Shown: in pieces, positions 7,094-15,349 of the stretch
Layout: every line of letters starts with the position of its first letter
Numbering within the stretch: position 1 is the first letter of the stretch
NCBI GenBank assembly: GCA_024278075.1
Contig: JAJRTW010000166.1
Span: 1 to 34,117 of the forward strand
DNA from: Bacteroidota bacterium
GTDB taxonomy: Bacteria > Bacteroidota > Ignavibacteria > Kapaibacteriales > UBA2268
Length of the DNA stretch: 34,117 bases
Reading direction: 5' to 3'
Notes under the pieces: generated by a model
The model's input: the letters and a program-made list of their open reading frames with translations, nothing else
Databases searched by the model: none
What the model was told of the DNA's origin: nothing
Made by a program: the position numbers and the translations under genes

Positions 7094-7696
7094 TTAGCCG
7101 GACTCAAAGCCAAAGCATCTCCGATACTCCTCCGGTGTATTTATATTCAATAATATTTTTTCATTATCTGTCTCAATACTAATCCTGTTGAAATCTTTCA
7201 ATAAATCATTAAGATTCACATCATCTTCCGTCTCGGTTCTAATTCGCACAATCACATCATTGCCTATTAGAATCGGGTGGCCGCCTCTGCCATCGATGGC
7301 GGGCGACACATATCCGCTGCTGATTTTATTGCCTGCTAATTCTTTCAGCAAATTCACAGTAACAAAGGGATTATCGGAATTTTGCAGAAAACAATAATCG
7401 CTGAAATTCAATGCTTCGATGCCAATTCTCAAGGAAGAGAACCGCCCCCTTTCGGGATTGCAATTAATAACAACTCTAACACTATCAATCGATTCCACAA
7501 TACTATTCAGCCGTCCGCTGCTGCCAACCTGCTTATTGATAACTACCACTATCTCCTTGCAGCCAAAAGCCGAATATTCACTTAAGATTTTTTCTAAGAA
7601 CGTTCGGTTTTCATCATACTTCAGGAATAGCTTTGGCGACTTCATTCGCTCCGAGAAACCCGCCGCCAGTATTATTGCCCCGATATTTGTATCCAT
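7094..7696 (-). CDS. MocA-like molybdenum cofactor cytidylyltransferase (NTP_transf_3 family)
   Basis: This family attaches CMP (MocA) or GMP (MobA) to molybdopterin. The protein has 200 residues. The nucleotide-binding signature IILAAGFSERMKSPK occupies residues 8-22; the usual form is LAAGxSxRMGxxK, with lysine here in place of the glycine. ISSGYVSPAIDGRGGHPILI at about 125-144 contains GGHP, which is characteristic of the MocA/MobA-like group. Its place beside xdhC and a xanthine dehydrogenase family enzyme favours the cytidylyl (MCD) cofactor and hence MocA over MobA. That choice is inference from context. A hairpin of the G/C family begins just a few bases past its stop codon. It probably belongs to the same functional cluster as xdhC, though 573 bp of repeats separate them. 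Confidence 0.85.
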   Translation of the reverse strand: MDTNIGAIILAAGFSERMKSPKLFLKYDENRTFLEKILSEYSAFGCKEIVVVINKQVGSSGRLNSIVESIDSVRVVINCNPERGRFSSLRIGIEALNFSDYCFLQNSDNPFVTVNLLKELAGNKISSGYVSPAIDGRGGHPILIGNDVIVRIRTETEDDVNLNDLLKDFNRISIETDNEKILLNINTPEEYRRCFGFESG

Positions 7697-8080
7697 AATC
7701 TTGGATTTATCCCAGATTTTGCAATAGAAATATTACTTATGTTATAAGCATCAGTAGCATACAGTCAGCACACTCGCTAACTTGCTGCCTTGCAAGAGTT
7801 ATCGCACAGTCATTCCGAAGGAGAATAGCAACTGATGAATCTGATATAACATATTGTTTAAAAGGTAGTTCCGTAGGGGCAGATTCGCAACCTGCCCGAA
7901 TAACCTGATTCATCATTATTTCGGGATGGTTTCGAACCATCCCTTACATATTAAATATATTGTTGTGGCGTTAGAGCTTCCCATACTGACACCTGATACC
8001 TGAAGGCCAACAGCATGTCATCCCCCTTAATCCCCCTTCAAAGGGGAACTTCTTATATTGATACCTGATTCCTATTAATC
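7697..8080. repeat. Intergenic region with repeats
   Basis: The gap holds an imperfect inverted pair, GTTATAAGCATCAGT at 7740 and ACTGATGAATCTGATATAAC at about 7831-7850, which could bound a 110-bp insertion. It also holds a 75-bp double-palindrome element (7873-7947) and a TCCCCCTTAATCCCCCTTCAAAGGGG hairpin (about 8020-8046) ending about 35 bp past the panE-like stop. I see no gene. Confidence 0.65.
7873..7947. repeat. 75-bp double-palindrome element, copy 3
   Basis: It runs from GTAGGGGCAGATTCG to GAACCATCCCTTAC, with the same spacing of the two palindromes as the other copies. Confidence 0.85.
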
Positions 8081-9046
8081 CTAATAGGGTTGCTTGTTCC
8101 TCATGTTTTTATCCGAAATAGCCCGCACCAGATTAGTAAACGTAAGGTTCAGAGGCGTCCGCACATAATGCTTGCGGCCGTAGGCAACAATCTTTCCGTT
8201 CATATAATCTATCTCAGTTTCGCGATTGTTCATCAAATCCACGGCAAGCGAAGGGAAATGCGAGCCGGCTTTCTTCAGATAACGCATACATAATTTCACA
8301 AAATTATCTTCCAATTTTATTTCCTCGGCCTTGGCAACTTCCACAGCTTCCATTATTAACTTTTCCACAATCTCATTGGTATGCGGGAAGTCCATAGCTT
8401 CTTTCATAGTGAATTTCGAAATAGCGCAAAGCGGGCTTAATGCGGCATTCAATATTGTCTTCTGCCAAATCTGATTTGCCAGCGAGAAAGAATCGGTCGA
8501 CTGCGTGGTTAGCCCGACCGACGACAACACATCGGCTATCCATTTGGCAACGCCTTCCTTGGAATCGTCTCTGGAGGCAATATAGTTGGGAGGATTGAAG
8601 AAAGTGACGTTCACTACGTTCGGAGCAAAAAGATTACCGGCAAAATTGACAACCATTCTGAATATTCGGGATTCATGGAAATGGCTCGTATATTTCTCCG
8701 CCACTCCTATTCCGTTCTGGGCCGATACCACCAGCATATCATCGCAATTCTCGTTGTCCCTTACATAATCAAGAATATAATCCACATGATAGGCCTTAAC
8801 GGCGCATATAAGGATGTCCACTTTATGGTCAAGCAAGTCTTTTATCGACGAGAAGACATAATTGAAATACGACTTCTTCTCAACAATTCCCACAAGCTCT
8901 ATCCCATTGTTTCTTATAAGGTTTACCTTCTCTTTGATAATGTCGCATACGGCTACATCACACCCGGCATCCTTCAGGTTCTGAGCGATTATCATGCCCA
9001 CCGGGCCCAATCCCACCACGCCAATTTTGTATTTCTTACTATCCAT
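8081..9046 (-). CDS. panE: Ketopantoate reductase family (ApbA/PanE) oxidoreductase
   Basis: Family members reduce 2-dehydropantoate to pantoate with NADPH on the route to coenzyme A, although several paralogs act on other 2-oxo acids. The 321-residue protein starts with a Rossmann fold, KIGVVGLGPVGMIIAQNL (7-24). CAVKAYH near residue 82 and SAQNGIG near 108 match the family core. The C-terminal helical domain has WQKTILNAALSPLCAI (about 195-210), holding the conserved catalytic-type lysine, and LAVDLMNNRETEIDYMNG, with the conserved Glu-Ile-Asp substrate region. The ATG at 9046 follows AAAGAAAA. Its neighbours are molybdenum hydroxylase genes, so a role in that pathway is possible. I keep panE as the simplest name and consider the exact substrate unproven. 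Confidence 0.8.
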   Translation of the reverse strand: MDSKKYKIGVVGLGPVGMIIAQNLKDAGCDVAVCDIIKEKVNLIRNNGIELVGIVEKKSYFNYVFSSIKDLLDHKVDILICAVKAYHVDYILDYVRDNENCDDMLVVSAQNGIGVAEKYTSHFHESRIFRMVVNFAGNLFAPNVVNVTFFNPPNYIASRDDSKEGVAKWIADVLSSVGLTTQSTDSFSLANQIWQKTILNAALSPLCAISKFTMKEAMDFPHTNEIVEKLIMEAVEVAKAEEIKLEDNFVKLCMRYLKKAGSHFPSLAVDLMNNRETEIDYMNGKIVAYGRKHYVRTPLNLTFTNLVRAISDKNMRNKQPY

Positions 9047-9385
9047 AGTTTTCTTTAGATTATTGATATTCTTCTTTTATTAAATTATTCTTTCTTTACT
9101 CGTTATGCCATCAGATCTTCCAGCTTTCGTTATGCCATCAGGTCTTCCCGTACTCGCTGTGGGGTCAGATCTTCCCGTCCTGACGACTGACACAAAAAAC
9201 AATCGGCATTTCAATAGCTCCCCAAGTCCGCTATGACAGGAAAAAACAACAAAATTAGCTAAATTTTAATTTGCATCCAAACAAGCATGATATTGGCCGC
9301 AATTATACAATTAACTGTGATCCGGCCCCGAAGCATCTGCTTTTGCAGCGCATTTGAGCTTTAAGCCATATTTTAGTTTCATATT

Positions 9386-9554
9386 AACCCGAATTATTCA
9401 TAAAATTATCGATATGCTTGATAGGCCAAGGGTAATTGGCTTTATTAGAAGCTCCATTTCGAGCTAAGCATAATTGCCGTTCTAATTGTATAACCTTTGA
9501 ATCTCCAATAAGATACGAAGCTAAAGAAAAAAAGGCCAGAAATGTTCGGGTTAA
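9386..9554. repeat. 169-bp MITE-like element, copy 1
   Basis: The left end is AACCCGAATTATTCATAAAA and the right end ATACGAAGCTAAAG...TTCGGGTTAA, so the ends form an inverted repeat (TTAACCCGAA). A second element of exactly the same length is at 15177-15345, with near-identical ends and a diverged but collinear middle (GAGCTAA and TTTGCCG/ATTGCCG at the same offsets). Confidence 0.8.
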
Positions 9555-9899
9555 AACATGTACGTAGAAGTCCCGGCCTGGCCAGATGGATGAAAAAGAC
9601 AAATAGCCACGAGCTTAAGCGTTCTATTGCAAGCATGTGGCTACCAAATCACAATTCTTAAATCTGCTACGGTTAGCCCGCATAATTCGTAAAATATTCA
9701 AAAACACCGGCAGGCTTTGGACAGCAAATAATTAATACTGCTCAACGATGAACCAAATATAATTACTGCTCTTTCGGCCTGATTCCTATTTATCCTGTGA
9801 GACACGAAACTGCTTAGCAATAGGCCCGACATTCTCGGCTTAGCTTTAATTCATTGAAAAAGAATCTACAAGATAATTACTTCTTCAAAGGCATTATAA

Positions 9900-9932
9900 C
9901 CTAAATTAAAAAAACAGTTGACTCAATTTAGG
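9900..9932 (-). terminator. Stem-loop after the M20 peptidase gene
   Basis: CCTAAATT and AATTTAGG pair as an 8-bp stem 19 bp past the stop codon at 9951. On the minus strand the T run (TTTTTTT) lies inside the loop, not after the stem, so termination is uncertain. Confidence 0.35.
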
Positions 9933-9950
9933 TTCGGCCACCCCGGGGCC

Positions 9951-11321
9951 TTACAACTTCCCCATCTCTTCGAAAAAATGAGCCGACGCCTTAATACCGC
10001 CATAGAAATTCTTCAGGTCGAGCTTCTCGTTCGGCGAATGAATATTATCATCCGGCAAACCCAATGCCATCAACACAACCCGGGCATTCAACACTTCGCT
10101 GAAAAGTTCGACAATGGGAATAGAACCGCCCTCGCGTGTGAAGGCAGGCTCTTTGCCGAATGCTTTTTTGATTGCATTAATTGCCGCCCGAACGCCCTTG
10201 CTGTCCTGCGACACCAGCACCGGATTGCCGCCGTGCAGCGGCTCAACCCTGATCGATACCGTCTGCGGGGCAATCGTTTTCAGATAAGCGGTAATCTTTT
10301 CTGTAATATCATCAGCCCTTTGATTCGGCACCAAACGCATCGAAATTTTAGCACTGGCCTGCGATGGTATGATAGTCTTTGCACCCCCGCCCTGGAATCC
10401 GCCCTTTATACCGTTCACATCAAGCGATGGCCGGGCGGTTGACCGCTCGAGTGTAGTGTATCCCATCTCGCCGTGAACAAAATTAATTCCCAGACCGTGC
10501 TTATATGCCTTAATGTTGAATGGTAGTTCCTTGAACCCTATGCGCTCCTTGTCGGTCAGCTCCAGCACGTCGTCATAAAATCCCGGAATGGTAATCCTGC
10601 CGTATTGATCCTTCAATTTAGAGATCATCCAACATAAAATATTTATCGGATTGTCGATGGCGCCGCCGTAGGTTCCCGAATGGACATCGCGATTGGGGCC
10701 GGTGATATGAACCTCTACGAATGCTATGCCGCGCAGGCTGTAGCAAATCGAAGGCAGGCCGTCATCGAACCACTCGGTGTCGGAGATCAGCACCGTATCG
10801 CATTTTAGCATTTCCGCATTTTCGTTAATAAATTTGACCAGATTCTCGCCGCCGCATTCCTCCTCGCCTTCAATCAACAGCTTTACATTGACGGGCAGTT
10901 TGCCGTTTTGCCTGAACAGCGCCTCAAGGCCCTTCACATGGCAAAAGGCCTGTCCCTTGTCATCGGAGGTGCCGCGGCCGTATATCTTCCCGTCGCGGAT
11001 AGCCGGTTCGAAGGGTGGCGAATCCCATAGGTCCAGCGGGTCGACCGGTTTAACATCGTAATGGCCGTAGACCAAAACCGTCGCGGCCCCTTTGCCGGCT
11101 CCCAGCCATTCGGCATAAACCAGCGGGTGGCCTGCGGTTGAAATTATTTGGACGTCTTCGAATCCGGCGGCTTTAATATTATCCGACAGCCATTCGGCAC
11201 ACTTCAGCATATCCCCGTTATGTTCCGGAAGGCTGCTGATGCTCGGGATTTTGAGGAAATCAATAAGTTCGCTTAAATATCGCTTTTCCTCATTTTCAAT
11301 ATATTTAACAATTTTTTCCAT
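9951..11321 (-). CDS. M20 family metallopeptidase (dipeptidase)
   Basis: M20 enzymes are zinc-dependent exopeptidases or amidohydrolases acting in the cytoplasm, often on dipeptides. The 456-residue protein has all core motifs: VLVYGHYDVKPVDP with H87 and D89, GRGTSDDKGQ with D120, EGEEECGG at 151-158 holding the catalytic and bridging glutamates, SDTEWF near residue 180, and the late HSPNE motif with a zinc-ligand-type histidine near residue 433. The dimerisation-domain motif DVHSGTYGG is also present. The length and motif set match the group of bacterial dipeptidases similar to carnosinase (CNDP-like). No signal peptide is seen. Four 12-bp tandem repeats lie 24 bp upstream of the ATG. It does not appear to share an operon with its neighbours, which are 163 bp and 904 bp away. 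Confidence 0.93.
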   Translation of the reverse strand: MEKIVKYIENEEKRYLSELIDFLKIPSISSLPEHNGDMLKCAEWLSDNIKAAGFEDVQIISTAGHPLVYAEWLGAGKGAATVLVYGHYDVKPVDPLDLWDSPPFEPAIRDGKIYGRGTSDDKGQAFCHVKGLEALFRQNGKLPVNVKLLIEGEEECGGENLVKFINENAEMLKCDTVLISDTEWFDDGLPSICYSLRGIAFVEVHITGPNRDVHSGTYGGAIDNPINILCWMISKLKDQYGRITIPGFYDDVLELTDKERIGFKELPFNIKAYKHGLGINFVHGEMGYTTLERSTARPSLDVNGIKGGFQGGGAKTIIPSQASAKISMRLVPNQRADDITEKITAYLKTIAPQTVSIRVEPLHGGNPVLVSQDSKGVRAAINAIKKAFGKEPAFTREGGSIPIVELFSEVLNARVVLMALGLPDDNIHSPNEKLDLKNFYGGIKASAHFFEEMGKL

Positions 11322-11344
11322 AGTAATTATCCATAATTTTATTT

Positions 11345-11392
11345 AAAAGTTAATTCAAAAGTTAATTCAAAAGTTAATTCAAAAGTTAATTG
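11345..11392. repeat. 12-bp tandem repeat, four copies
   Basis: AAAAGTTAATTC is repeated four times without change except the final base. It lies 24-71 bp upstream of the M20 peptidase start, where a promoter or leader would be expected. Confidence 0.9.
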
Positions 11393-11484
11393 TCAATCTT
11401 ATGGGTTTAATTATCCGCGGTTTGCTGCAATAATTATATTCGGCTTTATATTGAAACCCCGGCGATTACTGCGGGGCGATTCAT

Positions 11485-11964
11485 CTATTGGTCCGAGAAA
11501 TAAAATTCGCTCAGGTCATCGAACTTAACGTTGGTTACCACCCAGCCATTTGCCGGAGATTTATAGAATGTGAATATCCAGCGCATGGGCAGAGTCTCCA
11601 ATAAGGCCAGATAGCGAAGCCGAAGATATGAGCCTGTCACGCTTTCGGAGCTTACGAATTCAGAACCCTTAATATTTCCATAGAGTTTCACCGATAGTTT
11701 AGTTTCCCTAATCAGCGTTACAATCTCTTCCTTTCTCTCGGAAATGGGACTGCCTTTCAAAAGTATCTTATAAGCAAGATTAATGTTGCCGGCAACAAGA
11801 TTTGTGAAGAATTCAGAGGTTTTATTCAATAATTCCGGCGGAATGCCAAGCACGGACAATTTATTAGCCCCGCCCGTAGCATCGGATTTCAACAACGCAT
11901 CGCCCTGCGAATGGGCAGCAGGAGTAAATATTAAAACTAAAAGCAACGCAAGTATTATTTTCAT
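11485..11964 (-). CDS. Small secreted protein of unknown function
   Basis: I do not recognise the family. The 159-residue protein starts with a clear signal peptide: a lysine, then ILALLLVLIFTPAAHSQ, with likely cleavage after about residue 20. The mature part has an amphipathic stretch (LNKTSEFFTNLVAGNINLAYKIL) followed by alternating strands and ends RWIFTFYKSP...GWVVTNVKFDD. This order of helix, strands and a tryptophan near the C-terminus is loosely like NTF2-like small secreted proteins (DUF4019 or DUF3887 type), but that is only an impression. It is probably periplasmic. It lies 163 bp downstream of nothing co-directional that clearly pairs with it, so its context gives no function. Confidence 0.75.
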   Translation of the reverse strand: MKIILALLLVLIFTPAAHSQGDALLKSDATGGANKLSVLGIPPELLNKTSEFFTNLVAGNINLAYKILLKGSPISERKEEIVTLIRETKLSVKLYGNIKGSEFVSSESVTGSYLRLRYLALLETLPMRWIFTFYKSPANGWVVTNVKFDDLSEFYFSDQ

Positions 11965-12200
11965 ATCAATACCAATTTAAAGTATAGCTAATTTAATGAA
12001 TAAACGTAAATTCAATGTAATGAATTTCGATTGGAAATAAAAGAATTATAATTGATTGCGGATTAAGAATAGTTCGGTTTATCTGCCATTGTCGGCGTTG
12101 GCTACATTAAAGAAAATGAGAAATAGCCACGTGCTTCCGCTTGCGTATATTGACATTTCGCGCAAATAATATATCTCTGCTGCAATAACCTGCCTAATTC

Positions 12201-13016
12201 CTATAGGCCGGCCAGTTTTCTCAGGGCGGCAACTTCGGATTGCTTCAGATGGCGATATTCGCCGCGCCGGAGGCCTCGGTTGGTAAGCCCGGCAAAGCTC
12301 TTTCTGTCCAATTTTTTTACTCTATAGCCGAATTTTTCGAAAATCCGCTTCACTTCGTGATTTTTTCCTTCGGCAAGCAATATTTCAACTTTAGTCTCAT
12401 CCTCGGGCAATATAAATAATTCGCAAGGGGCGGTCTTGCCGTCGTCAAGTTCCACACCACGGGCAATCTGCCTGGCGTGCTTGGCTTCGAGCTCTTTGTC
12501 CAGTCCAACGGCATAGGTCCTGATAATCTGGTAGCTCGGATGTGTCAGGCGGTGGGCCAGGTCGCCGTCATTGGTTATCAAGAGCGTGCCTGTAGTATTA
12601 CGGTCGAGCCTGCCAACGGGGTAGAGCCTTGCCTTCTTGCGCACTATATCCATCACGGTTTTCCTGCCCTGATCGTCTTTGGTGGTGGTTATTACATCTT
12701 TCGGTTTGTTCAGCAGAATATAAATGAGCCTCTGCGTATTTTCAATCGGGTCGCCCCGGACGGTGATAAAGTCGGATGCCGTTACTTTTGTGCCCAATTC
12801 CTTAACGGTTTTTTTGTTGACTTTTACAAAACCATATTTAATCAGGTCGTCAGCTTTTCGTCTGGAGGCAACCCCGGAATCGGCAAGGAATTTATTCAGC
12901 CTGACCGGTTGGTTGCCATCAAGTGCATTTGCCCCGGGTTTGCTCTTGGTTTTGGGCGGCTTCTTCTTCGCCGGGCCGCTTTTCGTACTGCTATATCTTT
13001 TCGGTGTACTTTTCAT
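12201..13016 (-). CDS. rluB: RluB/RsuA-family ribosomal RNA pseudouridine synthase
   Basis: These enzymes convert a uridine of rRNA to pseudouridine; RluB acts on 23S rRNA. The 271-residue protein has a lysine/serine/proline-rich N-terminal tail (1-35), then an S4 RNA-binding domain (about 36-95: VRLNKFLADSGVASRRKADDLI), then the catalytic domain. The catalytic aspartate lies in VGRLDRNTTGTLLITNDG, and LNKPKDVITT and GKNHEVKRIFEKFGY are typical of the family. The last 30 residues (RRGEYRHLKQSEVAALRKL) match the usual C-terminus. The basic N-terminal extension is common in Bacteroidota members. RluB is preferred over RsuA or RluF by overall pattern, but the target site is inferred. Confidence 0.87.
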   Translation of the reverse strand: MKSTPKRYSSTKSGPAKKKPPKTKSKPGANALDGNQPVRLNKFLADSGVASRRKADDLIKYGFVKVNKKTVKELGTKVTASDFITVRGDPIENTQRLIYILLNKPKDVITTTKDDQGRKTVMDIVRKKARLYPVGRLDRNTTGTLLITNDGDLAHRLTHPSYQIIRTYAVGLDKELEAKHARQIARGVELDDGKTAPCELFILPEDETKVEILLAEGKNHEVKRIFEKFGYRVKKLDRKSFAGLTNRGLRRGEYRHLKQSEVAALRKLAGL

Positions 13017-13154
13017 TTAAGGTTTTTTTGATTTTATTATGATGTTTTTTTTGTGTTATTGAAAGATGTCAATGCGTTATTATGCAGTATATGGAAAATT
13101 CAGTAATTTGCTTTAGACATTAAGACAAATTGGAATAAATAAAAATAGAGATTA

Positions 13155-13778
13155 ATGCTTGAAACTGCAATAGAATATTTATCATCGGTGCCTTGGTATT
13201 GGGTTCTTACCTTCGCTTTTTTTATTACATTAATCGAGAACATTTTCCCGCCATCGCCATCGGACACGATATTAGTTTTCACCGGAACGATGGTCAGCAT
13301 CGGGGATGTGGGGTTTCTGCCGTTGCTGATAGCTGCTACGTTAGGCTCCACAGCAGGATTTATTATTATGTACTACGTGGGTTTAAAATTCGAGAAAGTT
13401 ATTATCGAATCGGGGAAATTATCATTTATTAATGCCGAAACATTAGAGAAACCGGAGCGATGGTTCCGGAAGTACGGCTATTTATTAATAGTTGCCAACA
13501 GGTTTTTGTCCGGCACTCGCGCGGTTATTTCATTTTTTGCCGGCATCTCGAAACTGTCGATAACTAAAACGGCCTTGCTGTCGGCGGCCAGCGCTCTTGC
13601 ATGGAATGCAATCTTAATTTACCTTGGGGTGATAACCGGCAATAATTGGGAAAAAGTGGTTGATTACATGGCTTTATACGCCAGGATTATAGCCCCGGCG
13701 GCAGCAATAGCCGCGGCTACTGGAGTATTGATCTGGTGGCTCAGGCGGCGTAAAAACGGAAAAAACGGCGAGGAATAG
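13155..13778 (+). CDS. DedA family (SNARE-associated) inner-membrane protein
   Basis: DedA-family proteins are integral membrane proteins thought to act in lipid carrier recycling and membrane potential. The 207-residue protein has the family arrangement: a first hydrophobic segment leading to ENIFPPSPSDTILVFTG (28-44), the glycine-rich GSTAGFIIMYYVG (64-76), the RWFRKYG...NRFLSGTRAVISFFAG stretch (about 102-130) with the conserved arginine motif, and late transmembrane segments ending in a basic tail (RRRKNGKNGEE). It is divergently placed against the rluB gene, with 138 bp between starts. Confidence 0.9.
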   Translation: MLETAIEYLSSVPWYWVLTFAFFITLIENIFPPSPSDTILVFTGTMVSIGDVGFLPLLIAATLGSTAGFIIMYYVGLKFEKVIIESGKLSFINAETLEKPERWFRKYGYLLIVANRFLSGTRAVISFFAGISKLSITKTALLSAASALAWNAILIYLGVITGNNWEKVVDYMALYARIIAPAAAIAAATGVLIWWLRRRKNGKNGEE

Positions 13779-13821
13779 GGTGAATTGCGGACAGCTTTAT
13801 ATTCATCAGTTTATTCAATAC

Positions 13822-13849
13822 AACACTTCGGACATTTTTTATAATGACT
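13822..13849. repeat. AACACTTCGGAC...ATAATGAC repeat, copy 1
   Basis: AACACTTCGGACATTTTTTATAATGAC-type sequence recurs inverted at 18256-18283 and inside a hairpin at 33914-33951. It lies between the convergent dedA and hemA genes. Confidence 0.75.
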
Positions 13850-13851
13850 TG

Positions 13852-13876
13852 AAAAAAAAGCACACGAAGTGTGTGC
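13852..13876 (-). terminator. Rho-independent terminator of hemA
   Basis: Read on the minus strand, GCACACACTTCGTGTGC is followed directly by eight T. It begins four bases past the hemA stop codon. Confidence 0.75.
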
Positions 13877-13879
13877 GTG

Positions 13880-15160
13880 TTAGAATTCGTCCTGCTGCCT
13901 GTCGTCAAGTTTATATAAATCTTTTAATATAAGAGAGTAATTCACCGATTCCTGAGTTTCGACATCATTTTCGGCCAGTTCCCTGAGCTTCATCGTCGGA
14001 TAGTGCAACAGCCGGCCCATAATGCGGCGGGTCATGTCGTCTACCTTGTCGTAGTCCTCTTCTATGATACGGTTTTTAATTTTCTTCAGCTCGTCGCGGC
14101 GCAATTCCTCGAAATAATTGCGAAGCTGTTTAATGGTCGGCACTACCTTAAGCACATTATACCAGTGATGGAAATTCTCCAGTTCCTCGGCGATTATTTT
14201 TTCCACCTTCGGAATTTCATTTCTCCTCTTCTCGATATTTTGCTCCACGATGATATTCAGCGAATCAATGTCGTTGTAGAACACATTCGGTATTTTGCTT
14301 ACTTTATTGTCAAAATCCCTGGGAATGGCAATGTCGGTAATGCAGATTGGATTGCCGCTTCTTTTCTTAATTGCCTTGGCCATATCGTCGTAAAATACGA
14401 TGGGCGTATCCGATGAAGTAGCGCTGATAATAATATCGAATTCATGCAGCCGCTCGCGGAACGAGCCAAATTCGAGGACTTCAAGGCCGTGCTTTGCCGC
14501 CAGCCCTTCGGCACGTTTCAATGTTCTGTTCACCACGCAAACATCCTTTGCCCCTTTGTTCTTGAGGTGGGCCACGGCAAGTTCGCCCGTTTCGCCAGCG
14601 CCGATTACAAGGGTTTTCTTAGTGTCAAGATTGGAAAATATTTTTTCGACCAGCTGCACGGCGGCATAGCTAATCGTAACCGCACCATCGCCAATGGCGG
14701 TCTCGCTGATAGCGCGTTTGCCGACCTTTATGGCCACATCGCATATTTTCTTCAGCAGCGAGCCGGCAAAGCCCATATCCTCCGACAGATGATACGCTTT
14801 TTTGGCCTGGCCGAGTATCTGGCCATCGCCAAGCATCATCGAATCCAGCCCGCTTGCCACTCTGAATATATGCTCGATGGAATCATAGGATATGAACCTT
14901 TGGAAATGATTCTCGGCAATTTCATCCACGGGCTTGAATTTCAATAAAGTATTATGCAGGTGATTGTGGCTGACTTCGGGGCTGGCCGGGAAGCCGAATA
15001 TCTCTGTTCGGTTGCAGGTCGACAGCACGAATCCGTCTTTCAATACTTCATCTTTCAATAACGGAAAAAGATCAGCAATCTCGTTATCGCTAAGGTGAAG
15101 AGCCTCGCGAAGGCCCACCGGAGAAGTTCTGTGATTTATTGAAATGCCAATCAAATTCAT
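13880..15160 (-). CDS. hemA: Glutamyl-tRNA reductase
   Basis: HemA reduces glutamyl-tRNA to glutamate-1-semialdehyde, the first step of C5-route tetrapyrrole synthesis. I start at the ATG at 15160 (MNLIGISINHRTSP), giving 426 residues. The track start is a TTG six codons earlier and adds only LKLILI-type residues. The catalytic cysteine C49 sits in STCNRTEIF, and SGLDSMMLGDGQILGQAK near residue 110 is the conserved substrate region. The NADPH domain follows with VIGAGETGELA and VVNRTLKRAEGLA. The C-terminal helical dimerisation domain ends in a charged tail. It lies downstream of the hemX-like gene, 189 bp away, with a MITE-like element in between. A strong terminator follows. Confidence 0.96.
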   Translation of the reverse strand: MNLIGISINHRTSPVGLREALHLSDNEIADLFPLLKDEVLKDGFVLSTCNRTEIFGFPASPEVSHNHLHNTLLKFKPVDEIAENHFQRFISYDSIEHIFRVASGLDSMMLGDGQILGQAKKAYHLSEDMGFAGSLLKKICDVAIKVGKRAISETAIGDGAVTISYAAVQLVEKIFSNLDTKKTLVIGAGETGELAVAHLKNKGAKDVCVVNRTLKRAEGLAAKHGLEVLEFGSFRERLHEFDIIISATSSDTPIVFYDDMAKAIKKRSGNPICITDIAIPRDFDNKVSKIPNVFYNDIDSLNIIVEQNIEKRRNEIPKVEKIIAEELENFHHWYNVLKVVPTIKQLRNYFEELRRDELKKIKNRIIEEDYDKVDDMTRRIMGRLLHYPTMKLRELAENDVETQESVNYSLILKDLYKLDDRQQDEF

Positions 15161-15176
15161 TATAAGTATTAATTTC

Positions 15177-15345
15177 AACCCGTATTATTCATAAAAAAAC
15201 CAGCTGGCTTGACATGCAAACGATAATAGAAGTTATAGAATTATCAATATTGAGCTAATAATATTTGCCGCAGTATTTCCCTAACACTTTAATTATCAAT
15301 TGCATACGAAGCCAAGGAGAAAAAAGCCCGAAATAATCGGGTTAA
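15177..15345. repeat. 169-bp MITE-like element, copy 2
   Basis: It has the same length and ends as the element at 9386-9554 (AACCCGTATTATTCATAAAA to ATACGAAGCCAAGG...ATCGGGTTAA). It lies between hemX and hemA and its end is 16 bp from the hemA ATG, so it forms the hemA leader. Confidence 0.8.
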
Positions 15346-15349
15346 GTTT

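Larger units (their letters stand above)
9047..9950. other. 904-bp region without genes
   Basis: The two short minus ORFs here have no family features and overlap each other in different frames, so I reject them. Visible content: three variants of TATGCCATCAGATCTTCC between 9102 and 9175 (the third is diverged), the 169-bp element at 9386-9554, a stretch near 9670 (GTTAGCCCGCATAATTCGTAAAAT) that resembles the element's left end, and the hairpin at 9900-9932. Confidence 0.7.

Noticed and set aside
9384-9636. Two overlapping minus-strand ORFs
   Set aside because: They fall in different frames across the 169-bp element and match nothing.
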